From positions 1,984,001 to 2,048,000 of the forward strand of contig NC_014734.1 of assembly GCF_000183135.1 (NCBI RefSeq): 64,000 nucleotides of DNA. The letters are read 5' to 3'. How positions within the stretch are numbered: the stretch's first letter is position 1; each line of letters begins with the position of its first letter. The notes under the pieces are model-generated. The model did not search any database. It was not told the DNA's origin and was given only the letters and a program-made list of their open reading frames with translations. This document shows positions 45,635 to 55,600 of the stretch, piece by piece. This DNA is from Paludibacter propionicigenes WB4. GTDB lineage: Bacteria > Bacteroidota > Bacteroidia > Bacteroidales > Paludibacteraceae. A program made the translations under genes and the position numbers.

Positions 45635-47185
45635 ATGAAAAAGATTATTTTATTTGCAGCAATATGTATAATTACAGTTAATGTATTTTCTCAAGGATCT
45701 GGGGAGATAACCGTTTATCCTAACCATTTCTATCATAGCCCTCACAATTATGGCGAAATAAAGAGTCTTACCATAAAATGGAACTTTAGGACTTTATTTG
45801 GAGAACCGGTGATAGATGGTGTCTTTAAATGGGAAACAGGAAATAATACTCCTGCTAATTTTATGGATTATAGAGATTATGTATTGTTGAAATGCGCCCC
45901 CATAAAAATGAATACAGCGAATGGACACATTCTAAATTTTTATATCGCGATCTCACCAACTGTTCCGCGTGCGGGGGAAGGATATGGCTTCAATACTCCG
46001 GGATCGCCTTCGTGGAATGACGTATTTATTCATTCGCTTTGGGAAAAAAGACAGGGTGAAAACAAATACAGATTAGACATCAACTACTTGCCATATAAAA
46101 CAGTAGGCGACTATGCAAAAGCAATTTGGAAAGAAGGCTTTAAAGTCATTGATGCCGAACTTATGCGAGCGGGAGGATTAGATGCTGATAAGACAACCAA
46201 AAGTAATAGTTCAACCAATAATGATGTCAGGAACACCTCAGAAAATGCCCTAACACAAAGCAATCAGAAACAAAAAGAGGCTATAGACCGACAAAAACAA
46301 CTTACCCAACAAGCTAAAGACAAATACAAGGCATTAAAGAAACCATATATACTTAACATAACCAATAGAGACACTGTTTCGGAAGCCAGCCTTCAGGTAC
46401 TAAAAGCTCTTAATCCCTACTTTCAGAATGGCATACTTGCACTAAGTTCCGTCAGTAATGGAAAAATAATTTCAAAAGCCAACACTCTAAACGCCAATCT
46501 ACAATTAGCCGAAGGCTGGAACACCCTGCGTATTTCAATCAAAGAAGATAATTATATTTTGAAAGATTCGGTGAGAGTGTATTATAAGAAAAGCTCCAGA
46601 AAAGTTTTGCTGTTCGATGATTTCAGTAGTGAAGTGATTGATAAGAATAAATGGACTTATGATGAAGAACGCTCACCTATTATCAAAGATGGCGCATTGA
46701 TTCTCAGAAGTAAAAGCATAGAAACAAAAGAAATGCAATTATCATCCAACCAGCATAAGATAATTGTTGAATTAAAATATCAATATAGAACTGAGCTAAC
46801 AAAAAATAAATCGTTGATGGGAACGTCTATAAGTCGTGATTTAAAAGCGGGATTATATTTTGAAGCAAAGAATCCAATTGATTCATATATTTTTCATAGC
46901 TCCAATGCAATTACTGACAACAACACAATTTACATAACTTCACGGAATACCGATTCCGAAAAAAGACTATCTTTTAATGCAAATGAAGACACATGGATAG
47001 AAGAAAAGTGTATTTTCATTCCAGATGAGGGTAGATTTGAAATATATGTCAATGGAACATTCCTTGGAAGTTTACATGCTACACCAATGAATTCCAAAAC
47101 AATAAAAATAATATTAAACGTTGGTGATCGCTTCTCAATATCTCAATTCAAAACAGACTACATAAAGATTTATCAAGAAGAATAA
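45635..47185 (+). CDS. Secreted protein of unknown function with a C-terminal lectin-like domain
   Basis: 516 residues with a signal peptide (1-19, ending VFS-QG). Residues 20-170 are beta-rich with many aromatic residues ('YPNHFYHSPHNYGEIKSL' region). Residues about 190-245 are a Gln/Lys/Asn-rich coiled coil ('NQKQKEAIDRQKQLTQQAK'). From about 325 ('LLFDDFSSEVIDKNKWTYDE') a concanavalin/laminin-G-like sandwich follows to the end ('RFEIYVNGTFLGSL'). I recognise no catalytic motif. It is the first gene of a pair facing away from the PAS-LuxR gene, 17 bp before an interrupted gene for another secreted protein. Base composition is clearly A+T-rich. Confidence 0.75.
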   Translation: MKKIILFAAICIITVNVFSQGSGEITVYPNHFYHSPHNYGEIKSLTIKWNFRTLFGEPVIDGVFKWETGNNTPANFMDYRDYVLLKCAPIKMNTANGHILNFYIAISPTVPRAGEGYGFNTPGSPSWNDVFIHSLWEKRQGENKYRLDINYLPYKTVGDYAKAIWKEGFKVIDAELMRAGGLDADKTTKSNSSTNNDVRNTSENALTQSNQKQKEAIDRQKQLTQQAKDKYKALKKPYILNITNRDTVSEASLQVLKALNPYFQNGILALSSVSNGKIISKANTLNANLQLAEGWNTLRISIKEDNYILKDSVRVYYKKSSRKVLLFDDFSSEVIDKNKWTYDEERSPIIKDGALILRSKSIETKEMQLSSNQHKIIVELKYQYRTELTKNKSLMGTSISRDLKAGLYFEAKNPIDSYIFHSSNAITDNNTIYITSRNTDSEKRLSFNANEDTWIEEKCIFIPDEGRFEIYVNGTFLGSLHATPMNSKTIKIILNVGDRFSISQFKTDYIKIYQEE

Positions 47186-47202
47186 CATAAAATTATACAG
47201 CT

Positions 47203-48456
47203 ATGAAAACAAGAAGATTATTAAGATTGGCATTTCTAATTGTATTTTTAGTTATGCAGCAAATGGGTGTAATGGGTCAAATATTTGATTTTCAAAACAA
47301 CGCGGGTGATAAATTTTCAGTTGTGAATCAAAACTTCACATTTAAAATGAAGAGAATAAACACCCTGAAATATGATATCCAAGTTAATAATAAAACAATT
47401 AAACAAAATATTTAAATCCCTGAGTTTCTGAAAACATCAATATCCAATTCAAACAATTTGACATATGATAAACTCATTATACTTCCAGAGAATCACAACC
47501 AGATAGCATTGACAAAAAAAATAGTGAATAATTACTCCACATTAAAGATTGCGAGTGAGGATTTAAATAAAATATCCCAATTCTATCAATGCTTAGAAAA
47601 ATTAGTTGGATCAAGAATGTCAACAGACAATATAATAAGTTATAAAAAATTGCTTTTTGAGCAATATATGAATTCGAAGAGTATAAATGATCAAACTGAT
47701 GCGCTAAACATATTGTTAAATTATTCAGGACGAGCAAATGACATTATTGAAGCAGCTCGTATTATTAACTAAAAAGACAATACAAAGAAAAATGAAATTG
47801 ACACTATAGAAGACAAAACAAAGAAACTACTATCAAGTAATATTATAAATGAATTGGCCTGTCTGTATTACAGCATAAATGATGAAACTTTTACTATAAG
47901 TTCTTTTATAAAAAAACCTGATGCTGACGAAATAATTATAAATGTTCTAGGCAAACCGAATTCAAAATATCCCTTAGCCACTGATGAGATAAATATTGAT
48001 GTTCCAATTGAAGTAGTTAGTGGTTGGAAGATTGATTTTAGCAGCGGTATGTTTGTGTCAAATTTAATTGATAACTTATATGTCAACAAACCAGAATTCA
48101 GAAATGATTCAATTATAGGATACAAACTAGTAACAGAAAATAGTAATCCTCTAAGTTATGGATTCTGTGGTTTTATGCACGCTTATCAAAGAAAGAGTCG
48201 TGATTGTAAACTAGGAGTTGCACTAGGAGTTGGTATTGATCAAAACATTCAAACAAAAGTGATGTTTGGAGGAAGTTTGATATTAGGGAAGAAAGAAAGG
48301 TTTATAATGAATCTTGGCTGTGCTATAAGTAAAATTAAAGAGCTTTCAAACATATATTATACTGATCGTATCTATAAAGATAGAGTTGATATTGTTTATT
48401 CGGAACCATTCAAAGTCGGTTGGTTTTTTGGAATAAGTTACAATCTAAGTAAATGA
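47203..48456 (+). pseudogene. Secreted, barrel-like protein gene interrupted by two in-frame TAA codons
   Basis: A single reading frame of 418 codons runs from the ATG at 47203 to the TGA at 48454-48456, broken only by TAA at 47413-47415 and TAA at 47770-47772. The text on both sides stays open and protein-like with no frame change. The product would begin with a signal peptide ('LLRLAFLIVFLVMQQMGVMG'), contain a helical middle ('DLNKISQFYQCLEKLVG'), and end in alternating strands typical of a small outer-membrane barrel ('CKLGVALGVGIDQN', 'VGWFFGISYNLSK'). It pairs with the gene at 45635. Recent nonsense decay is the simplest reading; sequencing error in two places and programmed read-through are the alternatives. 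Confidence 0.7.
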
Positions 48457-48487
48457 CATAATGAATGTATTCGATATGTAAAACAGA

Positions 48488-48520
48488 AAGAGGCGGAAAG
48501 TTTTATGCTCTCCGCCTCTT
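48488..48520. terminator. Bidirectional terminator between the secreted-protein pair and argB
   Basis: A perfect 10-bp stem (AAGAGGCGGA at 48488-48497 with 48511-48520, 13-base loop) lies between two convergent genes. T-rich sequence follows on both strands. Confidence 0.8.
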
Positions 48521-48556
48521 CTTATCTTGGCTCATTTCTTACTGCTTACAGCTAAT

Positions 48557-49327
48557 CTAAAGTTCTATCTTCGTTCCTCCATCAGTATGAATCAGGTCTG
48601 CTCTGGTGATAACCACTGCTCTCACACCTGCATTCAGCGCTTCAAATGAGTTTTCCAGTTTTGGAATCATACCTCCATTGATCACCCCTTCGGCAACATA
48701 TTTCTCAAAAAGTTCTGGAGTCAGATTCGAAATGACGCTTTCGTCATCATTCTCATCAGTCAACACTCCTTTCTTTTCAAAGCAATACATCAGCGTCACT
48801 TCAAAATGTCCGGCTAAAGCTTTAGCTGCTTCACCGGCTATGGTATCCGCATTGGTATTCAATAGATTTCCTTCTTTATCGTGTGTCAACGGAGCCAGTA
48901 CAGGAACAACACCTTTGCCAATTAAGTCGGCCAGGATATCGGCATTTACCTCTTTCACATCACCCACAAAGCCATAATCCACATCCTTTACAGGACGTTT
49001 TTCAGAACGCATGTAATTCATATCAGCACCGGTCAATCCTAATGCATTTACACCAATAGCCTGAAGTCCGGCTACTATTTGTTTGTTCACCAGACCGCCA
49101 TAAACCATCGTCACCACTTTCAGAGTTTCTTCATCAGTAATGCGACGACCGTTTACCATTTTACTTTCTATTCCAAGTTTGGCTGCCAAAGCGGTAGCCG
49201 AGCGTCCACCACCATGTACCAGCACCTTGTAACCTTTTATTTTTGAGAAATCGGATAACAACTGTTTCAGACTTTGAGGTTCTTCAACTATTTTCCCTCC
49301 AACTTTTACGAGTGTAAGTTTTTCCAT
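48557..49327 (-). CDS. argB: N-acetylglutamate kinase (or N-acylglutamate kinase)
   Basis: Phosphorylates N-acylglutamate in arginine synthesis. The 256 residues of the amino-acid kinase fold begin 'LVKVGGKIVEE' (Lys for phosphate binding) and continue 'LVHGGGRSATALA', 'VNGRRITDEETL', 'LNTNADTIAGEAA' and 'INGGMIPKLENSF', all family hallmarks. Because the organism's carbamoyltransferase is succinyl-specific, the natural substrate might be N-succinylglutamate; that cannot be read from this protein alone. It is convergent with the secreted pair and lies about 100 bp downstream of apt. Confidence 0.95.
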   Translation of the reverse strand: MEKLTLVKVGGKIVEEPQSLKQLLSDFSKIKGYKVLVHGGGRSATALAAKLGIESKMVNGRRITDEETLKVVTMVYGGLVNKQIVAGLQAIGVNALGLTGADMNYMRSEKRPVKDVDYGFVGDVKEVNADILADLIGKGVVPVLAPLTHDKEGNLLNTNADTIAGEAAKALAGHFEVTLMYCFEKKGVLTDENDDESVISNLTPELFEKYVAEGVINGGMIPKLENSFEALNAGVRAVVITRADLIHTDGGTKIEL

Positions 49328-49431
49328 ATTTTAGCACTGAGATACTAAAAGCACGAAGAATCACTAAGTATGTTCTGACAAAAAATCTATGTATGACTTA
49401 GTATACTAACCAGCTTTGTAGTTATGATATT

Positions 49432-49956
49432 TTAAAATTGAATTAGTGAGTGAATCTCTTTTGCTGCTCCCAACCGTTTTTTACCGTCCAAAAAAGTAAG
49501 TTCTATCAAGAAACTGACATACACCGGATTGTGAGAGAATTTCTTGAGCAGTTCCAATGCCGCATTGGCGCTTCCTCCGGTAGCCAACAAATCGTCATGC
49601 AACAAAACCACATCGTTTTCCGCTATCGAATCTTTGTGTATTTCTAGCGAATCCGAACCATATTCAAGGTCGTAATCTACCTTGTAAGTGTCGGCAGGCA
49701 GTTTACCCGGCTTACGTAACAATACAAAACCGGCTCCCAATTTGTATGCCAAAATACTTCCCAGTACAAATCCGCGGCTTTCGACCCCAACCACCTTGGT
49801 TATTCCTTTATCTTTATATTCTTCGTACAGACTGTCTGAAATAAATTTCAGTACTTCTGCATCTTTCATGGCAGTGGTAATATCTTTAAATATGATTCCC
49901 GGTTTTGGAAAATCCGGTACATTTCGAATGGAAGCGATAACTGTTTCTAAATTCAT
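49432..49956 (-). CDS. apt: Adenine phosphoribosyltransferase
   Basis: Salvages adenine with PRPP to AMP. The 174 residues show 'FPKPGIIFKDIT' near the start, 'GVESRGFVLGSILAYKLGAGF' in the core and the PRPP loop 'VVLLHDDLLATGGSANAA' (here H-D-D-L rather than V-D-D-V). Length is normal. The ATG at 49956 is preceded by only three bases and then a G-run palindromic element, which would cover the usual ribosome-binding area. It lies between argF' and argB on the same strand. Confidence 0.95.
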   Translation of the reverse strand: MNLETVIASIRNVPDFPKPGIIFKDITTAMKDAEVLKFISDSLYEEYKDKGITKVVGVESRGFVLGSILAYKLGAGFVLLRKPGKLPADTYKVDYDLEYGSDSLEIHKDSIAENDVVLLHDDLLATGGSANAALELLKKFSHNPVYVSFLIELTFLDGKKRLGAAKEIHSLIQF

Positions 49957-49959
49957 GAT

Positions 49960-49984
49960 GACCCCAACCCCTAAGGGGAGTAAA
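49960..49984. repeat. Copy of the dispersed palindromic element directly upstream of apt
   Basis: GACCCCAACCCCTAAGGGGA on the plus strand from 49960. Read on the minus strand it runs CCCC, TTAGGGG, TTGGGG and ends three bases before the apt ATG, the same placement as the copy in front of the aldolase gene at 34212. Confidence 0.65.
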
Positions 49985-50008
49985 GTTAGTTAATATAATT
50001 AATTTGAT

Positions 50009-50962
50009 TTATAAGTTTTCTAATAATCTTTTTATTACTACCTGAGCTGATATTTCGCGATTAGCAGCTTCGGGTATTACAATCGACTGCGGACTTTCAA
50101 TAACTTCGTCGGTCACAATCATATTTCTACGTACCGGCAAACAATGCATAAAATGAGCATTGTTGGTTACCGCCATTTGTCGCTCACTTACCGTCCAACT
50201 CCGATCTGTACTCAAAATTTTTCCATAGTTTGGATCTTGATAAGCTGCCCAGTTTTTGGCATAGATAAAATCGGCTCCTTCGAAGGCTTTCATTTGATCG
50301 TACTCCACTTTAGCACCACGCACAAATTTCTCGGCGAGTTCGTAACCATGAGGGTGAGTTATCACAAAGTCAACATCGGCTTCGTTCATAAAATCGGCAA
50401 ATGAATTGGGGACTGCCTGAGGCAATGCACGAGGATGCGGTGCCCATGTCAACACAACTTTTGGGCGAGGTGTTTTTTTGTATTCTTCGATGGTTATCAG
50501 GTCGGCAAATGCCTGAAGCGGATGTCCTGTGGCAGCTTCCATGCTGAAAACCGGTTTTCCCGAATACTGAATGAACTGATTGATAATTGTCTCCTGATAG
50601 TCGAATTCTTTGCTCTCAAAATTTGCAAAAGCCCTGACTCCAATCACATCGCAGTAACAACCCATCACCGGAATTGCCTCCAGTATGTGTTCGGGTTTGT
50701 CGCCGTCCATAATTACACCACGTTCTGTCTCTAGTTTCCATGCTCCCTGGTTGATGTCGAGCACCATAGTGTTCATACCCAGATTCATTCCGGCTTTTTG
50801 TGTACTCAGGCGAGTGCGCAAACTGGAATTAAAGAAAACCATAAGTAAGGTTTTATTTTCGCCTATATTTTTATAAGCATACCGATTCTTCTTGATCTCC
50901 AGTGCCTCTTTAATTGCATCCTGCAAGTTACCAAGGTCTTTTACGTTGGTGTAAGTTTTCAT
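50009..50962 (-). CDS. argF': N-succinyl-L-ornithine carbamoyltransferase
   Basis: Transfers carbamoyl phosphate to N-succinylornithine in the Bacteroides-type arginine pathway. Very close in text to the Bacteroides fragilis enzyme: 'FFNSSLRTRLSTQKA' (carbamoyl-phosphate site), 'LDINQGAWKLETERGVIMDG', 'MHCLPVRRN' and 'EAANREISA'. From the ATG at 50962 (a GTG three codons earlier is less likely) the Pro of 'GDKPEH' is residue 90, the position that selects succinyl over acetyl substrates. 317 residues. apt and argB follow on the same strand. Confidence 0.95.
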   Translation of the reverse strand: MKTYTNVKDLGNLQDAIKEALEIKKNRYAYKNIGENKTLLMVFFNSSLRTRLSTQKAGMNLGMNTMVLDINQGAWKLETERGVIMDGDKPEHILEAIPVMGCYCDVIGVRAFANFESKEFDYQETIINQFIQYSGKPVFSMEAATGHPLQAFADLITIEEYKKTPRPKVVLTWAPHPRALPQAVPNSFADFMNEADVDFVITHPHGYELAEKFVRGAKVEYDQMKAFEGADFIYAKNWAAYQDPNYGKILSTDRSWTVSERQMAVTNNAHFMHCLPVRRNMIVTDEVIESPQSIVIPEAANREISAQVVIKRLLENL

Positions 50963-51039
50963 AATAATCACCCTTATCCCTTTGTGGGGAATTTTGTTAT
51001 TCTTTTTTTGATATATAATATTTTTGCTGTTTCGTCCCT

Positions 51040-52587
51040 TTACTTAGGTTGCATAAACACAAATGGTATCAGCATCTCTTCCATCGAAATTCCACCGTGC
51101 TGGAATGTGTCTTTATAATACCCTACATAATGATTGTAATTATTCGGGTAGGCAAAAAAGTTACTATTATAAGCAAAGATATAGGCCGAACTCACATTAG
51201 GGCTGGGCAATCCCACTTTGCTTGGTTGAAGCAGTTCAAATACTTCTTTCTTGTTGTAACTTAAGTTTTTACCCACCTTATAACGCAGGTTTACATTGGT
51301 ATTTTTATCACCTATCACTTTTATTGCATTGTCTACCTGAATGGTACCGTGGTCAGTAGTAAAAATAACCTTATAACCCCGTTTGGCTATTGCTTTAAAT
51401 AATTCATAGGTCGCCGAATGTTTAAACCACGAAAGCGTGAGTGAGCGATATGCTTCTACATCATTGGCCAGTTCACGCATCATTTTCGACTCGGTACGGG
51501 CATGCGAAAGCATATCAATGAAATTCAAAACGCACACATTCAATTGATTCCCATCAATTCGAGGCAACTGATCTATTAATCGTTCGCACGAGTTTGAATC
51601 ATTGATTTTGTGATATGAGAATGTGTAGTTTTTTCTATAACGCTGAAAAAGAGTCTGTAACAACTCATTTTCATTCATATTTTTACCCTCATCATCCTCT
51701 TCTTCTACCCATAATTGAGGGTAAAGTTGTTGAATCTGCAAAGGAAAAAGTCCGGAAAAAATCGCATTTCTGGCGTATTGAGTTGCTGTAGGAAGCATAC
51801 TGCAATACAGCTCTTCTTCGTTGAATTGGTAAAATTCACTGAGCAACTCCCGAATCACTTTCCACTGGTCGTAACGGAAATTATCTACCAACACAAAGAA
51901 CACTTTTTCTCCGTTATCGAGCAATGGAAAAACTTTGGTTTTGAATAAATCCGGACTCATCAAAGGTCTTCTTTCCGGATGTTCAAACCAATACTCATAA
52001 TTTCGTCTGACAAACTTCGTAAATGTACTATTGGCTTCTGTTTTTTGCATTTTAAGCATCTCATCCATGCCGTTGTTTGTTTCAGCCAGCTCCAGTTCCC
52101 AATATACCAATTTCTTATAAACCTCTACCCAGTCTTCGTAGGTTAGCGAATCATTTATTTGCATTCCAATACGTCCAAACTGCGATTGATAGGACGAAGT
52201 AGTATGTTCCGTAACAATTTCCTTTTGATGAATATTCTTTTTCAACGTCAGCAAAATCTGACTTGGATTTACCGGCTTGGTTAGGTAATCAGCTATTTTA
52301 CTGCCGATTGCCATATTCATAATATTCTCTTCTTCGCTTTTGGTAATCATTACCATCGGCACATCCGGATCAATCTCCTTTATCAGGGCTAAAGTTTCGA
52401 GTCCACTCAGACCCGGCATATTTTCGTCTAAGAAAATAATATCGTAAGTTTCTTTCTGACAAAGCTCAACAGCGTCTTTTCCATTGGTAGCTGTAACCAC
52501 CTCGTATCCTTTTTCTTCCAAAAAAAGAATGTATGGTCTTAACAAGTCCATTTCATCATCAGCCCAAAGTATGCGGTCTTTTCTCAT
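51040..52587 (-). CDS. porX: PorX, response regulator with PglZ domain controlling type IX secretion
   Basis: 515 residues from the ATG at 52587. The receiver domain (1-120) has the phosphoacceptor D54 in 'IIFLDENMP', with K104 in 'YLTKPVNP'. It is joined by a helical bundle to a PglZ/alkaline-phosphatase-superfamily domain ('VFFVLVDNFRYDQW', 'LPTATQYARNAIF', 'VIFTTDHGTI'). In Porphyromonas PorX is activated by the sensor PorY, works with a sigma factor to express type IX genes, and has nucleotide phosphodiesterase activity. The start lies 29 bp after the porW stop, so the two are probably one operon. The GH5 enzyme in this window is a likely cargo of the system. Confidence 0.94.
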   Translation of the reverse strand: MRKDRILWADDEMDLLRPYILFLEEKGYEVVTATNGKDAVELCQKETYDIIFLDENMPGLSGLETLALIKEIDPDVPMVMITKSEEENIMNMAIGSKIADYLTKPVNPSQILLTLKKNIHQKEIVTEHTTSSYQSQFGRIGMQINDSLTYEDWVEVYKKLVYWELELAETNNGMDEMLKMQKTEANSTFTKFVRRNYEYWFEHPERRPLMSPDLFKTKVFPLLDNGEKVFFVLVDNFRYDQWKVIRELLSEFYQFNEEELYCSMLPTATQYARNAIFSGLFPLQIQQLYPQLWVEEEDDEGKNMNENELLQTLFQRYRKNYTFSYHKINDSNSCERLIDQLPRIDGNQLNVCVLNFIDMLSHARTESKMMRELANDVEAYRSLTLSWFKHSATYELFKAIAKRGYKVIFTTDHGTIQVDNAIKVIGDKNTNVNLRYKVGKNLSYNKKEVFELLQPSKVGLPSPNVSSAYIFAYNSNFFAYPNNYNHYVGYYKDTFQHGGISMEEMLIPFVFMQPK

Positions 52588-52616
52588 AATCAGCACTCTT
52601 CTAATCCCCGAAGGGT

Positions 52617-55600
52617 TTATTTTAAATAATACTCTTGCATAAATTCAAAATACGTCTTCAATTGATTTTTTTGAACAATCGTATTCAAATTCTCCTGTGT
52701 ACTAATAATGTTTCTGTAATTCGCAGCTTTAAGTCCTTCATACAATGTCTTTTCCTTTACCATTCGCAGTAAATATGATTTTGCTATCTGAGCATCGTTC
52801 AAAGGTCCAACAAGAACCATCTTTTGATTATTCATATTTTCCAGCGATACTTTCAGATTCATTATACCATAATTTTTCGCATTGTATTCATCAAAAGCAG
52901 ACTTAGTCTTAGCAAAATCAATCGAGCCAGAAACAATAAAAATTGCAACAAAATGAGGCTCATTAGCGCGATAAGCAAACAAACCTTTGAACAATGGGAC
53001 TACAGTTTCCTGCTTTGGTTTAGCAGGAATCACAGCAGGAGTTTCTTTCTCGATAACTTCAACCTTTTGTACCGTCATATCGGGTTTTGATACCGTCTGA
53101 GTTTTAGTTGCACTTACCTGCGGCTGAACCGGTTTCTCTATTGGCTTATCAGCGGCTTTTGCTACCGATAAATTTTCTACAGGTTTCTCCGAAAGTTTTG
53201 TTTCCCGCTTTTCTTCTGGCTTCTGAACAGTTTTACCAACCGTAGGCTCTACCTTTTTCTCAACTGGTTTCGTCGAATTATCATTTGCAATTACTTTTTC
53301 TTCTATTACAGGAGGAGTGTTTAAAACAACCCTAGTACCCTGTTTGTTTTCTGGTATTTTGCCATGAAACAAAAGATAATCATCCAAATTAACCGTTGTT
53401 TTGACTAGCGCAAAGTTTTTATCCGATATGATTACTTTTTGTACTTTATATTGGTCAAGCAAATTCATTAATGAAGCATCAGTAGAAACTGAGTTCAGGT
53501 ACCAGACAGCCTCATCATACGATTCAAAATTAGTTACAGCCAACACATTCCGGGTAGAATCAAGCTTACTGACCACTAAATCAAAATCTTTAATCATAAA
53601 CCTTGAAAAGTTGAACGAAGCAATGTTGTACAATAATTTATTGATAACCCCATCTTTCACCTGACTGATAAACAGCACCCTGTGTCTGCCATCTTTTTCA
53701 GCAGTAAACTGCTGATTGGATTCTTTATTGTCCTCAAGTCGAACAGACTTCTCTTCCCTTCTGGTCAATAATGAGCCGCCCGAAGTTCCCTGTATAGCCT
53801 CTTTGCCCTGTCGCATCAACGCCAAAATATCTTTTGCCATTGCACTTACATCGCTTTCGGGGTAGCTCTTTAGCAAATCATTCAGCGCTGTTCGGAAGTT
53901 TTCTTCCTTGTCGCTTTTCCCTATACTCAATGCATTTAAAAATAAGAATTTAGGCATTAAAGTAGACAATGGGAAATTTTGTTTAGCATAAGCAACCTGC
54001 TTGTACACTGTTTTGTAATCGCTCTGGTTGAAAGCTTTATACGTCAGACTGTAAATTGAGTCCTGCTCCTTATACATATTTTCAAGCCGCACTGCATAAT
54101 CCGACTGAGACAAGATTTTCTGATATTTGGAATCTGGAAAATCAGTAATAAGTTTTGTTCTGTAGACGTTGGCCTGATCCTGATTTCCGCTTTTTAATTG
54201 GATCTGATAAATATTAAAATAGGCATCTGCAACGCGTTTATCCGAACCAAATCTGCGGCAAAATTCTTCGAATGTAGCTATTGACATCGGAACGTCCTCA
54301 ATTTTATCCTTATAGATTTGTCCCATGGTGAATAAAGCCGTAGCTATATCGGCATTTGACTTTTCAATTTGTGCAGCCGAAACAGGTATTTGCTTCAGAT
54401 AAAATTCCGGCCGTTTGTTTTCACTAATAGCTTTGGAATTGACTGTTGTATCGGCAGCCTCCTTAACCGTTTCATTTTTAGTCGTATTCTCTTCAGCAAA
54501 AACAGAGCTGGACTTATTCATACGCCTCCAGTTGTCCTCTAGCTTACGTTTACCCCATTTCTTCAAAAACTCAGCCTCGCCACTCTTTATAGCATTCGGA
54601 TTATAGAAATACCACTCGCCTGTACTTCCTCCTATGGCTTTTTTATTTAGTCTATTCAGGTTATTCATCCCAATAGGCTGCCCCATGGATTCCGACTCGG
54701 ATTCTGCTTCAGCGATAGCTTCTTGTTTTTCTTTCGCTTCTTTCTCTGCGGCAGCTTTTTCATCTGCGGTTAATTTAGTAATGATTTTATTCACCACTTC
54801 AAGACGCTTATCTTCGCTCATTGCCGACAGTCGTTGTAAACTATCCTGTAGTACTACAATGTTGTTTTGCACTACCAACTCGCCCAGCATCTCACCCAGC
54901 CGGCTAACACGGTTGTAGTCCTCATGATCTTTTGTTATGATTCTTCCTGCTTCTTCATAGCATGGTTGAGCAAGTACATATTTCCTTTTAGTATAATAAA
55001 TATCGCCCAGGGTAATGAGAGTGGCAGCTTTGGCTAAACCTTTTTGAGTACTTTTATCAGCCGAAAGTTTATAATTTTCAATCGCTTGCAGGGTATCTGC
55101 ATGTTGTAGATATGTATTTCCCAATGCAAAATACAATAAATCAAGATAATCCTTATTTTTCCGGTTCTTCATCAGAGCGAGCAACTCTTTCCGAATATCT
55201 GAGATTTTTCCCTGATTTAATTGCGCTCTGTTTACTCTGGCATTAAACTCCATTTCGTAAGGAGCGTTTAAATTTATTACTTTAGTATAGGAATCATAGG
55301 CTGCCTTTTTATCATTCGACTTTTGATAAAGCTGCGCCAGCAGGTATGAAAAGCGCTGTTTGTAATACTTATCGGTCTCTTTCGATAAAGCCAGTTGCAC
55401 AAACGGAATAGCTTCTTTGTACAGATGCTTCTTCAATAATATGTCGGCATTTACAGCCGCAAAAAGACCGACATTGGTATGCGTGAGATTATTTTGCTGA
55501 ATTCCTGAAAGTACCTGCTCAGCTTCATACATCCAGCCCATTTCGCCGTATGCCCTTGCTATCCATAACTGACACGTTACCTGCAAATTTTTATCTGATT

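Noticed and set aside
45635-48456. Secreted pair considered as a type VI or toxin-immunity module
   Set aside because: The first protein has a Sec signal and a lectin-like end, the second is barrel-like; no toxin fold or immunity partner is seen.
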